A stretch of DNA of 64,000 bases from Anaeromyces robustus (taxonomy: Eukaryota > Neocallimastigomycota > Neocallimastigomycetes > Neocallimastigales > Neocallimastigaceae): NCBI GenBank assembly GCA_002104895.1, contig MCFG01000331.1:1-64000 (forward strand), written 5' to 3'. Each line of letters begins with the position of its first letter. Positions within the stretch are counted from its first letter, which is position 1. Below the pieces are notes generated by a model, which did no database searches, was not told the origin of the DNA, and worked only from the letters and a program-made list of their open reading frames with translations. Shown here one piece after another: positions 47,448-57,995 of the stretch. The position numbers and the translations under genes were made by a program.

Positions 47448-47485
47448 ATTACCTTTTCTTTTAATATGGGTATTTTACTTTTCAT
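40820..47485 (-). CDS. Very large Asn-rich low-complexity protein, unknown function
   Basis: I join five exons in frame: 47485-47453 (MKSKIPILKEK), 47310-45454, a 17-nt exon 45302-45286, 45171-45094 and 44975-40820. The total is about 2046 residues. Less repetitive parts are NVWNYSVKKN, LEDLLSGPLGKPTQKK, the coiled-coil-like VEETLKRLRKKYDIDEEFEK, a Lys/Arg-rich KAKRRELNIRTKYI, and NIDRLLAIKEKYLKDLD. The rest is Asn, Ser, Asp and Glu runs. Two internal expansions stand out: a NI(D/N)ER pentapeptide array and an 82-residue tandem duplication. No signal peptide or membrane span is seen; a cytosolic or cytoskeletal scaffold is possible. I do not recognise the family. Exons 2 and 5 alone look like two genes, but matching phases across the small exons argue for one. 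Confidence 0.75.
41860..42385 (-). repeat. 15-bp coding minisatellite (NI[DN]ER pentapeptide)
   Basis: More than 30 tandem 15-base units, TTTCATyAATATTTC on the plus strand, encode NIDER or NINER in the gene frame. Units with D and units with N are clustered in blocks, a sign of local unit duplication. The left end is more degenerate (DTNER, NNEER variants). Confidence 0.95.
43100..43585 (-). repeat. Tandem 246-bp duplication within the Asn-rich gene
   Basis: Positions from about 43100 and from about 43346 repeat almost base for base with a 246-bp period, equal to 82 codons, keeping frame. Differences are one ATT unit in an Asn run and a few substitutions. Confidence 0.93.
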
Positions 47486-47711
47486 ATCTTAGAGGTATAT
47501 TTTTTATTTTAATCATTAATTTTTTTATATTAATAATTATTTATATATATATATATTTTATATACTACATAACATTTATTTGAATAAAATTTTTGAATAA
47601 AAAGAAAAAGTTTTAAAAAATAGTGATTTTAATTAAACTGAGTTTTTTTAAATATTTAATAAAAAAAAATTTTTTTTTTTTATAATTAAATTTTAATTAA
47701 AATCATTTTTA

Positions 47712-47742
<31 letters not shown>

Positions 47743-47772
47743 AAGCTGTGTAACAAACATTACAATAATAAC
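47486..47772. other. Short 5' flank of the Asn-rich gene, cut by LINE B
   Basis: Fewer than 290 bp separate the start codon of the Asn-rich gene from the poly(A) end of LINE B. The DNA is A/T runs only. Confidence 0.6.
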
Positions 47773-50700
47773 TTTTTTTTTTTTTTTATGGCACACAATT
47801 TGTACGTCAACTTTATTGAATTTAAATATTAAAATACATGAATCATAAAAAAAACACATAATGAAAAAAAAATGATACTACTAAAAAAAAATAAAAACCA
47901 GTAATATATTATAGATAATAATAAATAATACTGGAGGGAAAAAAAATAGTATAATAATATTTAAAAACAATAAATCCATACAAGCCCTTAATTCTAAATA
48001 TAGAATTAAAGTAAAATTGATCTATCCTATTCCACTAGGGTCGGAAATAGGATCGGCATTTGCCCTACTAGGCTGTCCTACTGTGTTATCAGCATTGACG
48101 TTCCTGGAGAGGTTGGTTTTAAATTTATTGAACAATATATGTTGTCTTTTACAGACAACAGGCATGATATCATTCAATAGAGCCGCAGATCGCAACAAGA
48201 ATGGGGATATTGAATAAGTACCAGATTCAGTCTGACACTTAAACAAACATTCCCATTCCATTTTGTATGGACTATCGTTAATTCTATCACTAAAACCATA
48301 ATCCCTTCCACCAATTAAAAAAATATAAATACTATACCTATTAACTATTTTTTTATTACCTAATATATCTATATTACTAATACAATTAAACCTCATATTA
48401 TTACTATTTTTATAACCCTTAACAATACTATTAATTCTATTATCTACACTAGGGTTATTACTGGTCCTAACTAAACTATTAAAAAGACTATCTAAAAAAT
48501 AAAAAAAATTTCTATCTAGATCAGAGAAGTGATCAATACGAAGATTTTTAAATAAGAAACAATTTATAAACCAATGATCAATTCTCTGATAACTGTCACA
48601 ATGGAAACAACATGAACAACAATTAGGACAAGAATTATTAATCATTTTTGCAGCTTTAGCAACTCTAGCATCGATTTTATATCCACATCTTGCCCTAAGT
48701 ATCCACCTAAAACCTTTGCTATATTCAGGATATTCTAGATTAAGTTTTAAGTAATTCCTTGATTCTTCAAATTTGTACATTTTATAAGTTTTAGCTTTAA
48801 TTGATTTATCACTGTTCATGTCTCTGTCCCAATAGAATTCCATAATTTCTTTAGAAGAGGATGAAATATTGTTTAATTTATCATTTAATATTTTACTTTC
48901 TTTGTCCCAAGTCCATTTTCTTGTTGTAGCAACATTATTAACTATCTTAGAGATAATGCAGTTGGAGTCCTTCCACTTATTAAAACATCTAACCTGAGCT
49001 AAAGCACATTTACCAGAAAGTGGAGGAATATTGAGTTCTTTTGAGATGCAATAAATAGAAACAAAAGAATTAGGTTTCGAGTAGCCTAAAATCCAATAAA
49101 AACCTTTGTTAATAATTGTTTGTGTAGAACTAGTATTGTTTTTGTTAGAACCAAGCAAAGGAGCGTAATAGGAAACTTGTCCAATAACTTTTGCAGAGAA
49201 TAAAGTTCTTTTAAGAGGAATAGGAATCAGATCATTTTTTAAAAAACCTTGAATTGAAAACAAAGCCTTACTAACTTTATTTTTCATTTTACTAATAACG
49301 AATTTTAAATCTAGAGATTTGTGAAAGGGAACACCAAGGTAAGTATAACAATCTGTTTTAGGGATTGGGATTCCTGTTAAATAAAAGGTAGGGTCTTCTC
49401 TAAGAATATATTCCGAATTTTCATGTCTAACAGCAAATGTGGCACATTTATTAATTCCAAAAGTCATCTCATTGTCCTTAGCCCATTTACTAACTGAGCG
49501 AAGAAGTTTATTCATACGAGATCTACTAGGGGCACAAAGAACAATATCATCAGCAAATAATCCTCCACAGCAATATTCAGTATCTATTTTCACACCATTA
49601 TGCAGGCAATCGTTGAAGATGTCATTGATAAACAAATTAAAAAGTATAGGAGATAAGGGACATCCTTGTCGAACTCCTTTAAGTATACTGAAGGAATCGG
49701 AAAATTGTCCATTAATTTTAACACAAGCTTTGGAAGACAGATATAGGTTCTCCAAAAATTGAAAGCATTTTCCTTGTATACCAAGAGTATAAATTTTCGA
49801 TAAAATGTTATAGATGGGCACAGAATCGTAAGCTTTTTTAAGATCCAGAAAAGCTAAATAAGTATCTTCCCCTTTGAATTTACGTCTTTGACAAATAGAA
49901 AGAATAGAGATAAAAAGACTAATACATTCTTCCTTATTCCGAAAGCCAAATTGTTCTGGTCTAATGAATCCATGACTTATACCATATTCAGAAATTCTAG
50001 AAGCAATAATTTTCGAAAGAATCTTAATACCATTATTGATAAGAGAGATACCACGATAGTTATCACAATTAGAAAGATCGCCTTTTTTTGGAATAGAAAC
50101 AATGGAAGCATTATTCCAAAAAATAGGAAAATCACCATTCCAAATACGATTAATTAAGAAATGGAAACAACTAAGACCAGCCGGAACATAGGAAACATTA
50201 TTTGCAGAGTCATCTGAAGAGGAATCAGGAATTAAAGCTTTATAAAATTCAATAGGGATACCATCGGGACCCGAGGCTTTAAAGTTAGGGATAGAAAGGA
50301 TGGCCTTTTTGATTTCTTCAATGCTGATATCTTGGTTAATATCCCATACTATGTTATTTCCACTCTTTATACGATTGATAGCGGGAGAATACTTCCAGAA
50401 TTTTTTATTCATGCTATGTCCAGTAGAGTCATTACTAAGTTTCTTATAATAATTACACCAAACATCTAATTGATCTTTAGTACTATACTCTAAGTTATCT
50501 TGGTGGTCTCTGATAGGATGAGGTATAAATAACTCCTGATTGTTATTTTTAATATTCTTCTTAATCCATGACCATGATTTTCTGCTGTCATTTTGTAAGG
50601 TAGCCTCGCAGCCTATTTTAATCCAAAATAAATAGTTTTGTCTTCTAAATTCATTACATTTTTTATGAATAGATTGGCATAATTTATTATAAGATGCAAC

Positions 50701-52269
50701 AAGGATAATAAATTGATTAGGTTCATAATCTAAATGGCTCTTTTTAATTTGTCGATACTTCAAGCTTTTAATTCTTTGAAGACAGTAAATATTACGTGAC
50801 ATATGGAACATTGATTTCCTAATTTCAGTAGAAGATGTAATTTCAAGATCCTCTGCAATTGAATTAGATGTATCAATAAACTTATCAACTAGATCGTCAA
50901 TAGAAAGATAAGGATTATTAAAAATCTCATTATTTAAAATAGCAAACTTGTTATTGTCAACAATATCGTTTTTCATTTCCTTACAGCGAATTCTATTCCA
51001 TTGAACAACCTTTTTTGGGTGAGTAAAGGAGAGATCAACAAAGTTTTTCTTACAATATACTAGCATTGGTTTATGATCAGAGACTGGGTGATAATCAATA
51101 AAAGAAGCATACGATATAAGGTTCAACATTTTATAATTAACCAAAGCATGATCAATATCTGAAGATAGATTACCTTGAACCCAAGAGATTCTTGAACTAT
51201 TGAGAGGTAAAATCATCCAACCATTAATTTGTGATATTTTTTCTTCAAGGTCCACTGTTTTCATGTTAAAATCCCCAACAAGAATAGAAGCATGATCACG
51301 ATGAATATTAAGCCATTCAATAACTTCTGCTAAAGCACACTTCACTTGTGTAGAATGAGAGCTGACGGGGATATATACATTTCCAACAGAGCATTTAGAG
51401 TCGTAGATATTATAATTGGTTAAGGAAATAATGTAATTAAATGAATTCTCTTCAAGTATTGCTTGACAAGATTTATGATAACCTAAAAATAAATCTCTCA
51501 TGCCTGGAATACTATCAACGGCTCTTCTAACAAAATAACGGTAATTGGGAATAGTGACTTTACATGGTTGACTACTATTGGAACCAGAACCATTCTTTGT
51601 TTCTTGAAAACAGAGGAAAAGAGGTTTGAATAATGTGATAAAGTATTCGATACTATCTTTCTTTTCATGGTTCCATCCATTGGTATTCCAACTGAGACAA
51701 AAAGTAAACTTATCTTTGATAGAATTAAGAGAGTTGAGATTAGAGTGTATACTAACTAATGAGTTGCGTTGAGAAGAATCTGAAGTATTAGATTGTGAGG
51801 ATGTTGTAGTAGAATTACTTTGGTTATTAATTGAATCATTAAAGTTTGTTGTAGAATTACTTTGGTTATTGATTGAATCATTAAAGTTTGTTGAAGAAGA
51901 AAATAGTTGATTTCTGGTCTGTTGAAGTGATCTTTTACGAATATAATGAGTGCAATTACTATACGACAAGCGAGCATTTGAGATATGTGATACAAATTTC
52001 TTTTTGAAATCATCAAATTTGAAGTCAGATGATAAAACCTTGATCCTAAAATACCAACCTCTAGAACACATAGATCGTTTAACTGAAAGAATGTACTTGT
52101 TGAACTCCTTAAATTTCGATTCCAGAAAATCCATCATATATGCATTGGTCCATGAGTGAAGGCCATTGATGAAGATAATGCTAGTGTTGTTAATATCAAT
52201 TCCATAACAACGGAAACCACGAACAAACACATTACTATTTTCGTTACTATTATAAAAATTCCGTACCAT
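47773..52269 (-). mobile_element. LINE copy B, apparently complete
   Basis: A non-LTR retrotransposon on the minus strand. The poly(A) tail is the T-run at 47773-47787, preceded in sense by a 3' UTR with AATAAA and GTGTGCCAT just before the tail, the same as copy A. One uninterrupted ORF fills 48022-52269. The 5' limit is not certain: the 5' UTR must extend beyond 52269 and may reach about 52670 (where TACAATAATTAAC resembles the 3' flank TACAATAATAAC, a weak candidate target-site duplication) or the GC-richer patch ending near 52935. It lies just upstream of the Asn-rich gene, in the same orientation. Confidence 0.92.
48022..52269 (-). CDS. LINE polyprotein: RRM-like N-terminus, APE endonuclease, reverse transcriptase, Cys/His knuckle
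   Basis: The 1415-residue ORF begins with a region resembling an RNA-binding fold (IIFINGLHSWTNAYMMDFLE, then GWYFRIKV; residues about 30-110), then a Ser/Asn linker with a duplicated NFNDSINNQSNST unit. The AP-type endonuclease spans about 190-400: FCLSWNTNGW, FLCFQETK, SILVGDFNMK and SDHKPM are its catalytic motifs. The reverse transcriptase covers about 640-980 with KASGPDGIPIEFYK, FGFRNKEE, FLDLKKAYDS, GVRQGCPLSPILFN and FADDIVL (catalytic DD near 905). A C-terminal CPNCCSCCFHC...H...C knuckle lies near 1215-1235. Single-ORF layout and domain order fit an APE-type LINE; I cannot assign a clade. All catalytic residues I can see are present. Confidence 0.93.
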   Translation of the reverse strand: MVRNFYNSNENSNVFVRGFRCYGIDINNTSIIFINGLHSWTNAYMMDFLESKFKEFNKYILSVKRSMCSRGWYFRIKVLSSDFKFDDFKKKFVSHISNARLSYSNCTHYIRKRSLQQTRNQLFSSSTNFNDSINNQSNSTTNFNDSINNQSNSTTTSSQSNTSDSSQRNSLVSIHSNLNSLNSIKDKFTFCLSWNTNGWNHEKKDSIEYFITLFKPLFLCFQETKNGSGSNSSQPCKVTIPNYRYFVRRAVDSIPGMRDLFLGYHKSCQAILEENSFNYIISLTNYNIYDSKCSVGNVYIPVSSHSTQVKCALAEVIEWLNIHRDHASILVGDFNMKTVDLEEKISQINGWMILPLNSSRISWVQGNLSSDIDHALVNYKMLNLISYASFIDYHPVSDHKPMLVYCKKNFVDLSFTHPKKVVQWNRIRCKEMKNDIVDNNKFAILNNEIFNNPYLSIDDLVDKFIDTSNSIAEDLEITSSTEIRKSMFHMSRNIYCLQRIKSLKYRQIKKSHLDYEPNQFIILVASYNKLCQSIHKKCNEFRRQNYLFWIKIGCEATLQNDSRKSWSWIKKNIKNNNQELFIPHPIRDHQDNLEYSTKDQLDVWCNYYKKLSNDSTGHSMNKKFWKYSPAINRIKSGNNIVWDINQDISIEEIKKAILSIPNFKASGPDGIPIEFYKALIPDSSSDDSANNVSYVPAGLSCFHFLINRIWNGDFPIFWNNASIVSIPKKGDLSNCDNYRGISLINNGIKILSKIIASRISEYGISHGFIRPEQFGFRNKEECISLFISILSICQRRKFKGEDTYLAFLDLKKAYDSVPIYNILSKIYTLGIQGKCFQFLENLYLSSKACVKINGQFSDSFSILKGVRQGCPLSPILFNLFINDIFNDCLHNGVKIDTEYCCGGLFADDIVLCAPSRSRMNKLLRSVSKWAKDNEMTFGINKCATFAVRHENSEYILREDPTFYLTGIPIPKTDCYTYLGVPFHKSLDLKFVISKMKNKVSKALFSIQGFLKNDLIPIPLKRTLFSAKVIGQVSYYAPLLGSNKNNTSSTQTIINKGFYWILGYSKPNSFVSIYCISKELNIPPLSGKCALAQVRCFNKWKDSNCIISKIVNNVATTRKWTWDKESKILNDKLNNISSSSKEIMEFYWDRDMNSDKSIKAKTYKMYKFEESRNYLKLNLEYPEYSKGFRWILRARCGYKIDARVAKAAKMINNSCPNCCSCCFHCDSYQRIDHWFINCFLFKNLRIDHFSDLDRNFFYFLDSLFNSLVRTSNNPSVDNRINSIVKGYKNSNNMRFNCISNIDILGNKKIVNRYSIYIFLIGGRDYGFSDRINDSPYKMEWECLFKCQTESGTYSISPFLLRSAALLNDIMPVVCKRQHILFNKFKTNLSRNVNADNTVGQPSRANADPISDPSGIG

Positions 52270-52330
52270 TGTGATTATATATATTTAATATTGAAAAAAA
52301 TAAAAAAGAAAAATGAAGTGCAAAACTAAA

Positions 52331-52382
<52 letters not shown>

Positions 52383-52811
52383 AAAAAGATCGAGTTAAAA
52401 AAAATGTAGACTAGTAATAACTGAATGTAAATTTTTCACTGTTGTTTAAATTTTACAATTGTTTATCTTCTTTACACTATTATAAAAACACTTTTAGAAT
52501 ATTGATAGATGTTATAAAATCTCTTTTTGCGAATGTAAATATATTTGAAATCTTGTAAATTCTTAAATTCATGAAATTAAAAAAAAAAGTTAAAGGTGAA
52601 GAACTCAAAATAACTATTCTAAATTCTAATAAAGTATAAGCACATGCATTTGAGTGAATCAAGCTCATACAATAATTAACGCAATTACAATGGATTCATA
52701 CAGTGATAATATACAGAAATACATGAAAGGTAAATTTAAAAGAAAATACAAATAACTCATTTCCTGCATACCCAACTTATACATATTATTAGAAAAAAGA
52801 ACAATTATTGA
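52270..52811. other. Region upstream of LINE B ORF
   Basis: It contains a TATATATA/T-run tract at 52330-52378, then about 430 bp of somewhat less A/T-biased DNA without a convincing ORF. It may be LINE 5' UTR or host flank. Confidence 0.45.
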
Positions 52812-52935
52812 GGAGACTTCATAAAATGCCCTTAACGTCGCCATGTATCGACAGGCATTTACCCTCTTCTGAGCATTCCAAATGAATGGAAGTACAGGTC
52901 CTCAGAAGAGGTCAAGGATGGATGGATCATCATGA
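52812..52935. other. GC-richer island with two perfect stem-loops (possible LINE 5' UTR or ncRNA)
   Basis: About 120 bp with clearly higher G/C than anything around it outside genes. AAATGCC (about 52824-52830) pairs with GGCATTT (52854-52860). CCTCTTCTGAG (52863-52873) pairs exactly with CTCAGAAGAGG (52901-52911), with a smaller CATTC/GAATG stem in its loop. It does not code. It lies upstream of the LINE B ORF, so it may be the element's promoter/5' UTR; a structured RNA is the alternative. Confidence 0.55.
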
Positions 52936-53015
52936 ATAAAATTATTATTTTTGTATTATTTTTGTAAAAAATTATTAAAAAAAAAAAAAATTCTTGTTTT
53001 ATTTTTTATAACAAA

Positions 53016-53059
<44 letters not shown>

Positions 53060-53062
53060 AAG

Positions 53063-53097
<35 letters not shown>

Positions 53098-53464
53098 ATA
53101 TCGTGAAATTAAAGTTTATATAATAAAAATAAAATAGCATCTTCATTTTAATTTTATTGTTTCTTTATATAATTATTTTAAAGTATTAAATTATAATTAT
53201 AAAAATTATAATCAAAATTAAAAAAAAAATTGTATATATAATATAGTAAACATCTCAATTTTTAATAATAAATAAAAATTTATATAGAATGAATATTGAA
53301 TTATTGAATTATTGAATTATTGAATTTCTTTTATGTTTTTGTTAATATTTTTTTTTATTCACTTATTCATTACAACTACCTTATAATAATAAAATAAAAT
53401 AAAATAAAAAATGTTATAAATTTGTATAATATTGAAATTTAATATAAAAATGAAATAATATTTA

Positions 53465-53530
<66 letters not shown>

Positions 53531-54171
53531 AAAATAATTATAAAAACTAAATAATAATAATGAAAATATTTTTATTTATGCTAATTTTGATTTCATTTAA
53601 TATTTATAAAATAATATACAAACTTTACCTAAAGTTTATTTTAATATATATATTATAATGACTTATTATTCTTGGTGTTATTTTAGATTCTATGAATAAT
53701 AAAATGAATAATTAATAATTAATAATTTATTTCATATTTATTATTATTTAATAATTTCTTATTAATAAGTTTCTTTTTTAATTTTATACATATTTTTATA
53801 TATTCTTATATATATTTTTTTAAAAAAAAAGTCCTAAATGGCCAAAAGTAAATTCTTGGTGATTACTATTATTGGTTATTTGTCTAGATATAATATTGAA
53901 TTAATATATTAGAATGTAGAGTAGTAATAATATATATTCATTTATAAATTATTTTACAAAAAAAAAGAATTTTTTTTTTCTTTATAATAAAAAATTAATA
54001 AGGATAATGAATAATAGAATAATAGTATATAATATGTTTATGAGTATCATTACAATCATTACAATAATTATTTATTTATTTCTTTTTATTTATTATTCAT
54101 TATTTTTTTACTTTAATATTATTATTTATTTTAATAATGTATTATATTAATATTTATTTTTATTTAGAATG

Positions 54172-54204
<33 letters not shown>

Positions 54205-54998
54205 AAATATAAATATATTTCTTGTTTATATCTTGTAAAAATTAAAAGTATAGAAAATGATAAAATATGTAATTATAATATCAAATATTTAACTATCATT
54301 TATAAAAAGAAAAGTTGAAATATAAAGTAGTTGCTAGTTAAAATATTGATAAGGTTCCGAAATAAAGTAGTTAAATATTTAATAATTTAATAAGTATTAC
54401 TTAATAAGTAACCTATTTTATATTTTATTATTATTTTATAAATAAAGAACATATAACCATTATTTATAAAATGTTTTTTCCATTAATGAGTATATAAAAA
54501 AAAATAATATAATTATATATTATTAAAAAAAAAATTAAAAAATAAAATTATTATTTTATCATTATTTTAACGATATTATATTTATTGTACTCTAAAGTAT
54601 AGGAATTACATGTTAATATTTTATATTCTTATTTTTAATTAAAATTGTTAAATATTTTAATTTTTTTTTTTTCCAAATTTTTATTTGTTATAAGTTTTTT
54701 ATATTTAATATTTTTATATGATACTTTGAAATTAATATTATATATATATATATATAAGTATTCTTTTTTATCTTTTTTTAATTTTTATTTTTAATACTTT
54801 ATTTATTTATTTATTTTTATTTTTATTTTATTATTTTATTTTTGATTTAAATATTATATTTTTATATTTAAATATATAAAGTAATATTTTAATCAAACAT
54901 AAACTAAAAAACGTTATTTTTATTATTAATTATTTTATATATAAAAATTAATAGATTTTTATGTATTAAAATATTTATATATATATTTATTTATTTCT

Positions 54999-55033
<35 letters not shown>

Positions 55034-55039
55034 TTATTT

Positions 55040-55071
<32 letters not shown>

Positions 55072-55085
55072 TTATTTATTTATTT

Positions 55086-55121
<36 letters not shown>

Positions 55122-55411
55122 TTTTATCAGTAGCACAAACTTGTTTTATAATTTTATTAACTAAAAATTAAAAAAAAAATAAAAATAAAAAATAAAAATA
55201 AAAAACAAAGATAATATATATATATATTAAACAATAAAAATATGAACATAAAAAGTGGTATATAATGTAGATTAAATTTAATAATTAATTATATAAATAT
55301 TAATTAAATTAATTCAATTGAATATATATGAATAAATATAATTATAATTTGAATTAATGTATTTTTTTTATTTTATTTTATATTATTTTTTTTTAAAAAA
55401 ATAGTTTTAAA
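52936..55411. other. Intergenic DNA with microsatellites
   Basis: About 2.5 kb with AAAT arrays (53011-53100), a TTA array (53466-53528), and TTTA/TTTATTA arrays (54975-55122). No gene was seen. Confidence 0.6.
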
Positions 55412-55462
55412 ATGATAAAATATGTAAATGAATTAAAAATAAATTTAGAATTAAAAAAATAA
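55412..55462 (+). CDS. 16-codon upstream ORF overlapping the LRR start
   Basis: The frame runs from ATG at 55412 and encodes a Lys/Leu-rich peptide (MIKYVNELKINLELKK). Its TAA shares its last A with the ATG of the leucine-rich-repeat gene (TAATG). It could be a translational control element or a relic of an older N-terminus in another frame. Confidence 0.4.
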   Translation: MIKYVNELKINLELKK

Positions 55463-56911
55463 TGAGTAATTGTGAAGAAGATATTAATGATAAAAAACCC
55501 TTAAAACCATCTTCATATGAAAGTTATAAAGTTTGCTTAAAAACTATTAATGATATCAACCAATTAAATCAAGCAATTTATAATTATCAAGAAGAATTAG
55601 TCAATGTAACCTATTTAACCATTGAAATTCCTGAATTAGAAAGATTTCCAGAAGAATTATTTCCTTTATTAAAAAATATAAAAGTATTTAGAAGTTTCAG
55701 TAAAAATATACAATTTCTTCCAAATGATTTATGGGAGCTAAAAAATTTAAAGGTTTTACAAATTTGTAATTGTAAAATTCAAAATATTTCAGAAGATATT
55801 AAAAAATTAAAAAATTTAGATGAATTAATAATTAATCATTGTAGAGTGGAAAGTATTCCCGAAAATATAAAATATTTGAAATTTTTAACCTATTTAAATC
55901 TTTCTAATACTCGTATAACCTTACTTCCAAAAGAAATTGGATATTTAGAAAATTTAACTACTATATTTATTTGGTTTACGAAATTAGAAAAACTTCCGAA
56001 AGAAATAGGTAAATTAACTAATTTAGAAAAAATAGACATTTGTCTGAACGAAATAAAAGAAATTCCAAAAGAAATTGGTAATTTAAAAAAATTAAAAGAA
56101 TTTAATCTTTATAAAAATAAAGTAAAAGTTATTCCAAAAGAAATTGGTGGATTAATTTCTTTAGAAATATTAAATATAGTTTCAAATGAATTTGAATACG
56201 TTCCTGAAGAAATTAAATATCTTAAAAATTTAAAAGTTTTACAAATGCAATTAAATGACAATTTAGTCTATCTTCCTACTCGTTCAATAGGTGAGTTGGA
56301 AAATTTAAGATTTTTAAGGGTTGATGAAAAATTTTCCATTGAGAAAGTTTTAAAAAACGATTTTGAGTCTGAAGATGATTTTTATGATTATTATAATTTA
56401 AATCCATATATATATCATGAAAAGTTGTATCGAGATTTTAAAAAATTAAATTTAAGTCATCGTCATTTAGAAGAATTACCTCTTGATATAGTAAATATGC
56501 GAAATTTAAGAGAAATAGATCTTCATAGTAATAATTTAACTTATTTAACACCTCTAATATCAAATTTAAATCATGTAAGAATATTATATTTATAGTTACC
56601 TTTCTGAAAAAATATTTAAAATGCCCAAAATAAGAGAAATTGTTGTGGAAGGATATTTAATACCTAGTTCTATTTTAAAGGATTTTTCATTTAATTTTAA
56701 ATATTTATATATAAATAAAGATTATATAATTTTTCTACTTTGGAAAAGAAAAAATAAAACACCAATAAGTACAAATGAATTAAATATTATGCATGTCCGT
56801 AGTAGTCATAAAATATATAGGATTTCATTTGTCAATAAAAAACTAATTCCTTATAAAAAAAGTGAAAATCAAAGCAAATATATTGATTATAAAAATTTAA
56901 AAGGAAAATAA
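55462..56911 (+). CDS. Leucine-rich-repeat protein, frame-shifted near the C-terminus
   Basis: The first frame (55462-56595) gives 377 residues. After a charged N-terminus come about a dozen repeats of roughly 23 residues, such as LPKEIGYLENLTTIFIWFTK and IPKEIGNLKKLKEFNLYKNK, the pattern of SHOC2/Scribble-like intracellular LRR proteins. The frame stops in a repeat just after HVRILYL. A second frame, open across 56596-56620 and beginning its own ATG at 56621, continues with MPKIREIVVEGYLIPSS for 96 codons. Together they look like one gene with a one-base break near 56590, either a recent mutation or a sequencing slip. No signal peptide or kinase domain is present. LRR proteins of this type bind partner proteins; the partner is unknown. 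Confidence 0.75.
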
Positions 56912-57011
56912 TATTTATTTTGTATGAGGATAATCATCACTATATATGTTTTTTTGAAAAAAGTTATTTTTTAATAAAATTGGATTTTTTATTAATAGTT
57001 TTTATATATAT

Positions 57012-57074
<63 letters not shown>

Positions 57075-57205
57075 AAATAAAATAATATTTATTTCTTTTT
57101 TTTTCTTTTTCTTTTTTTTTTTTTTTTATTTTCTATTTTATTTTTTTTTTATTTATAAATTGATTTTATTATTCTGAATAAAATTTTTATAAAAAAAAAG
57201 TATAA
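56912..57205. other. Homopolymer-rich spacer
   Basis: A poly(A) run of about 50 bases near 57020-57069 and T-rich tracts. A Lys/Phe ORF here is not a gene. Confidence 0.7.
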
Positions 57206-57445
57206 TTGAATATGAATTTGCTTACCCTTTTTGTAATTTTGGTATCCGTTAATTATAATTTGGCGAAAGAACCAAAGATATTTTGTCGTTATAATTATCA
57301 AGGCATTTCAAAAATTTATGATCCAGCGTATTATGATAATCAAGGTCAGATAGTTTATGCACAAACTATTAAAGAATATGCCAAAGTATTAGGGCCAACA
57401 TGGTATGGAGTTTCATGGTGTGATAATAATACTATGGTTGAATAA
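57206..57445 (+). pseudogene. Short secreted Cys-containing protein, truncated paralog of the gene at 61249
   Basis: The 79 residues start with a signal peptide (MNMNLLTLFVILVSVNYNLA) and continue KEPKIFCRYNYQGISKIYDP and LGPTWYGVSWCDNNTMVE, then stop. The gene at 61249 encodes the same block (RVFCRYNYKGITEVYDPAYF, GPTWHGMSWCGNNTMV) but goes on for several hundred more codons. This copy is therefore most likely a shortened relic, although a small secreted product is conceivable. I recognise no known domain. Confidence 0.6.
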
Positions 57446-57879
57446 TATTGGATTATATAATTTTTTGTAATAATAAAAAAAAATAAAAAAAAAAAAAAAA
57501 AGATAATTAAAAAATGTTATTTAGTATTTTATTAGTTTATTAATTAATTAATAAACCTTTATATAAATCTATTAGAAAATATAATAAATATTATTATATT
57601 AAGAATTATAATATATTATTTAGATATATCTAACCCCTAAGTATAAATTTTTTATATTCTAAATAATCTTTTATTATTATTAATAAATATTTATTGTTTT
57701 TTATATATATTTAAAAGCAATAAATATATAAAAAAAAATTAAAATTATAAAATATGAAATGAAAAAGAAAAAGAAAATTTAAATAGATAAAAATTAAAAA
57801 AAATAAAAAAAAAAATCTATTAAAATAGAATAAATAATTAAAGTATGAAATAAAAATAGATAAAAATAAAAAATAATAA

Positions 57880-57995
57880 ATAAAATAAAATAAAATAAAA
57901 TAAAATAAAATAAAATAAAATAAAATAAAATAAAATAAAATAAAATAAAATTAAATAAAATTAAATAAAATAAAATAAAATAAAATAAAATAGAA
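57880..57995. repeat. (AAAAT)n pentanucleotide array
   Basis: About 110 bp of AAAAT units running into the 3' end of the minus-strand relic gene at 57961-58976, where they are read as Phe/Tyr/Ile/Leu codons. Confidence 0.95.

Noticed and set aside
47740-52700. Definite target-site duplication for LINE B
   Set aside because: TACAATAATAAC at the 3' flank and TACAATAATTAAC near 52669 are similar but differ by an indel in A/T-rich DNA; too weak to call.
56920-57177. 85-codon ORF with a poly-Lys run
   Set aside because: Reads through a 50-base A-run and T-runs; no gene features.
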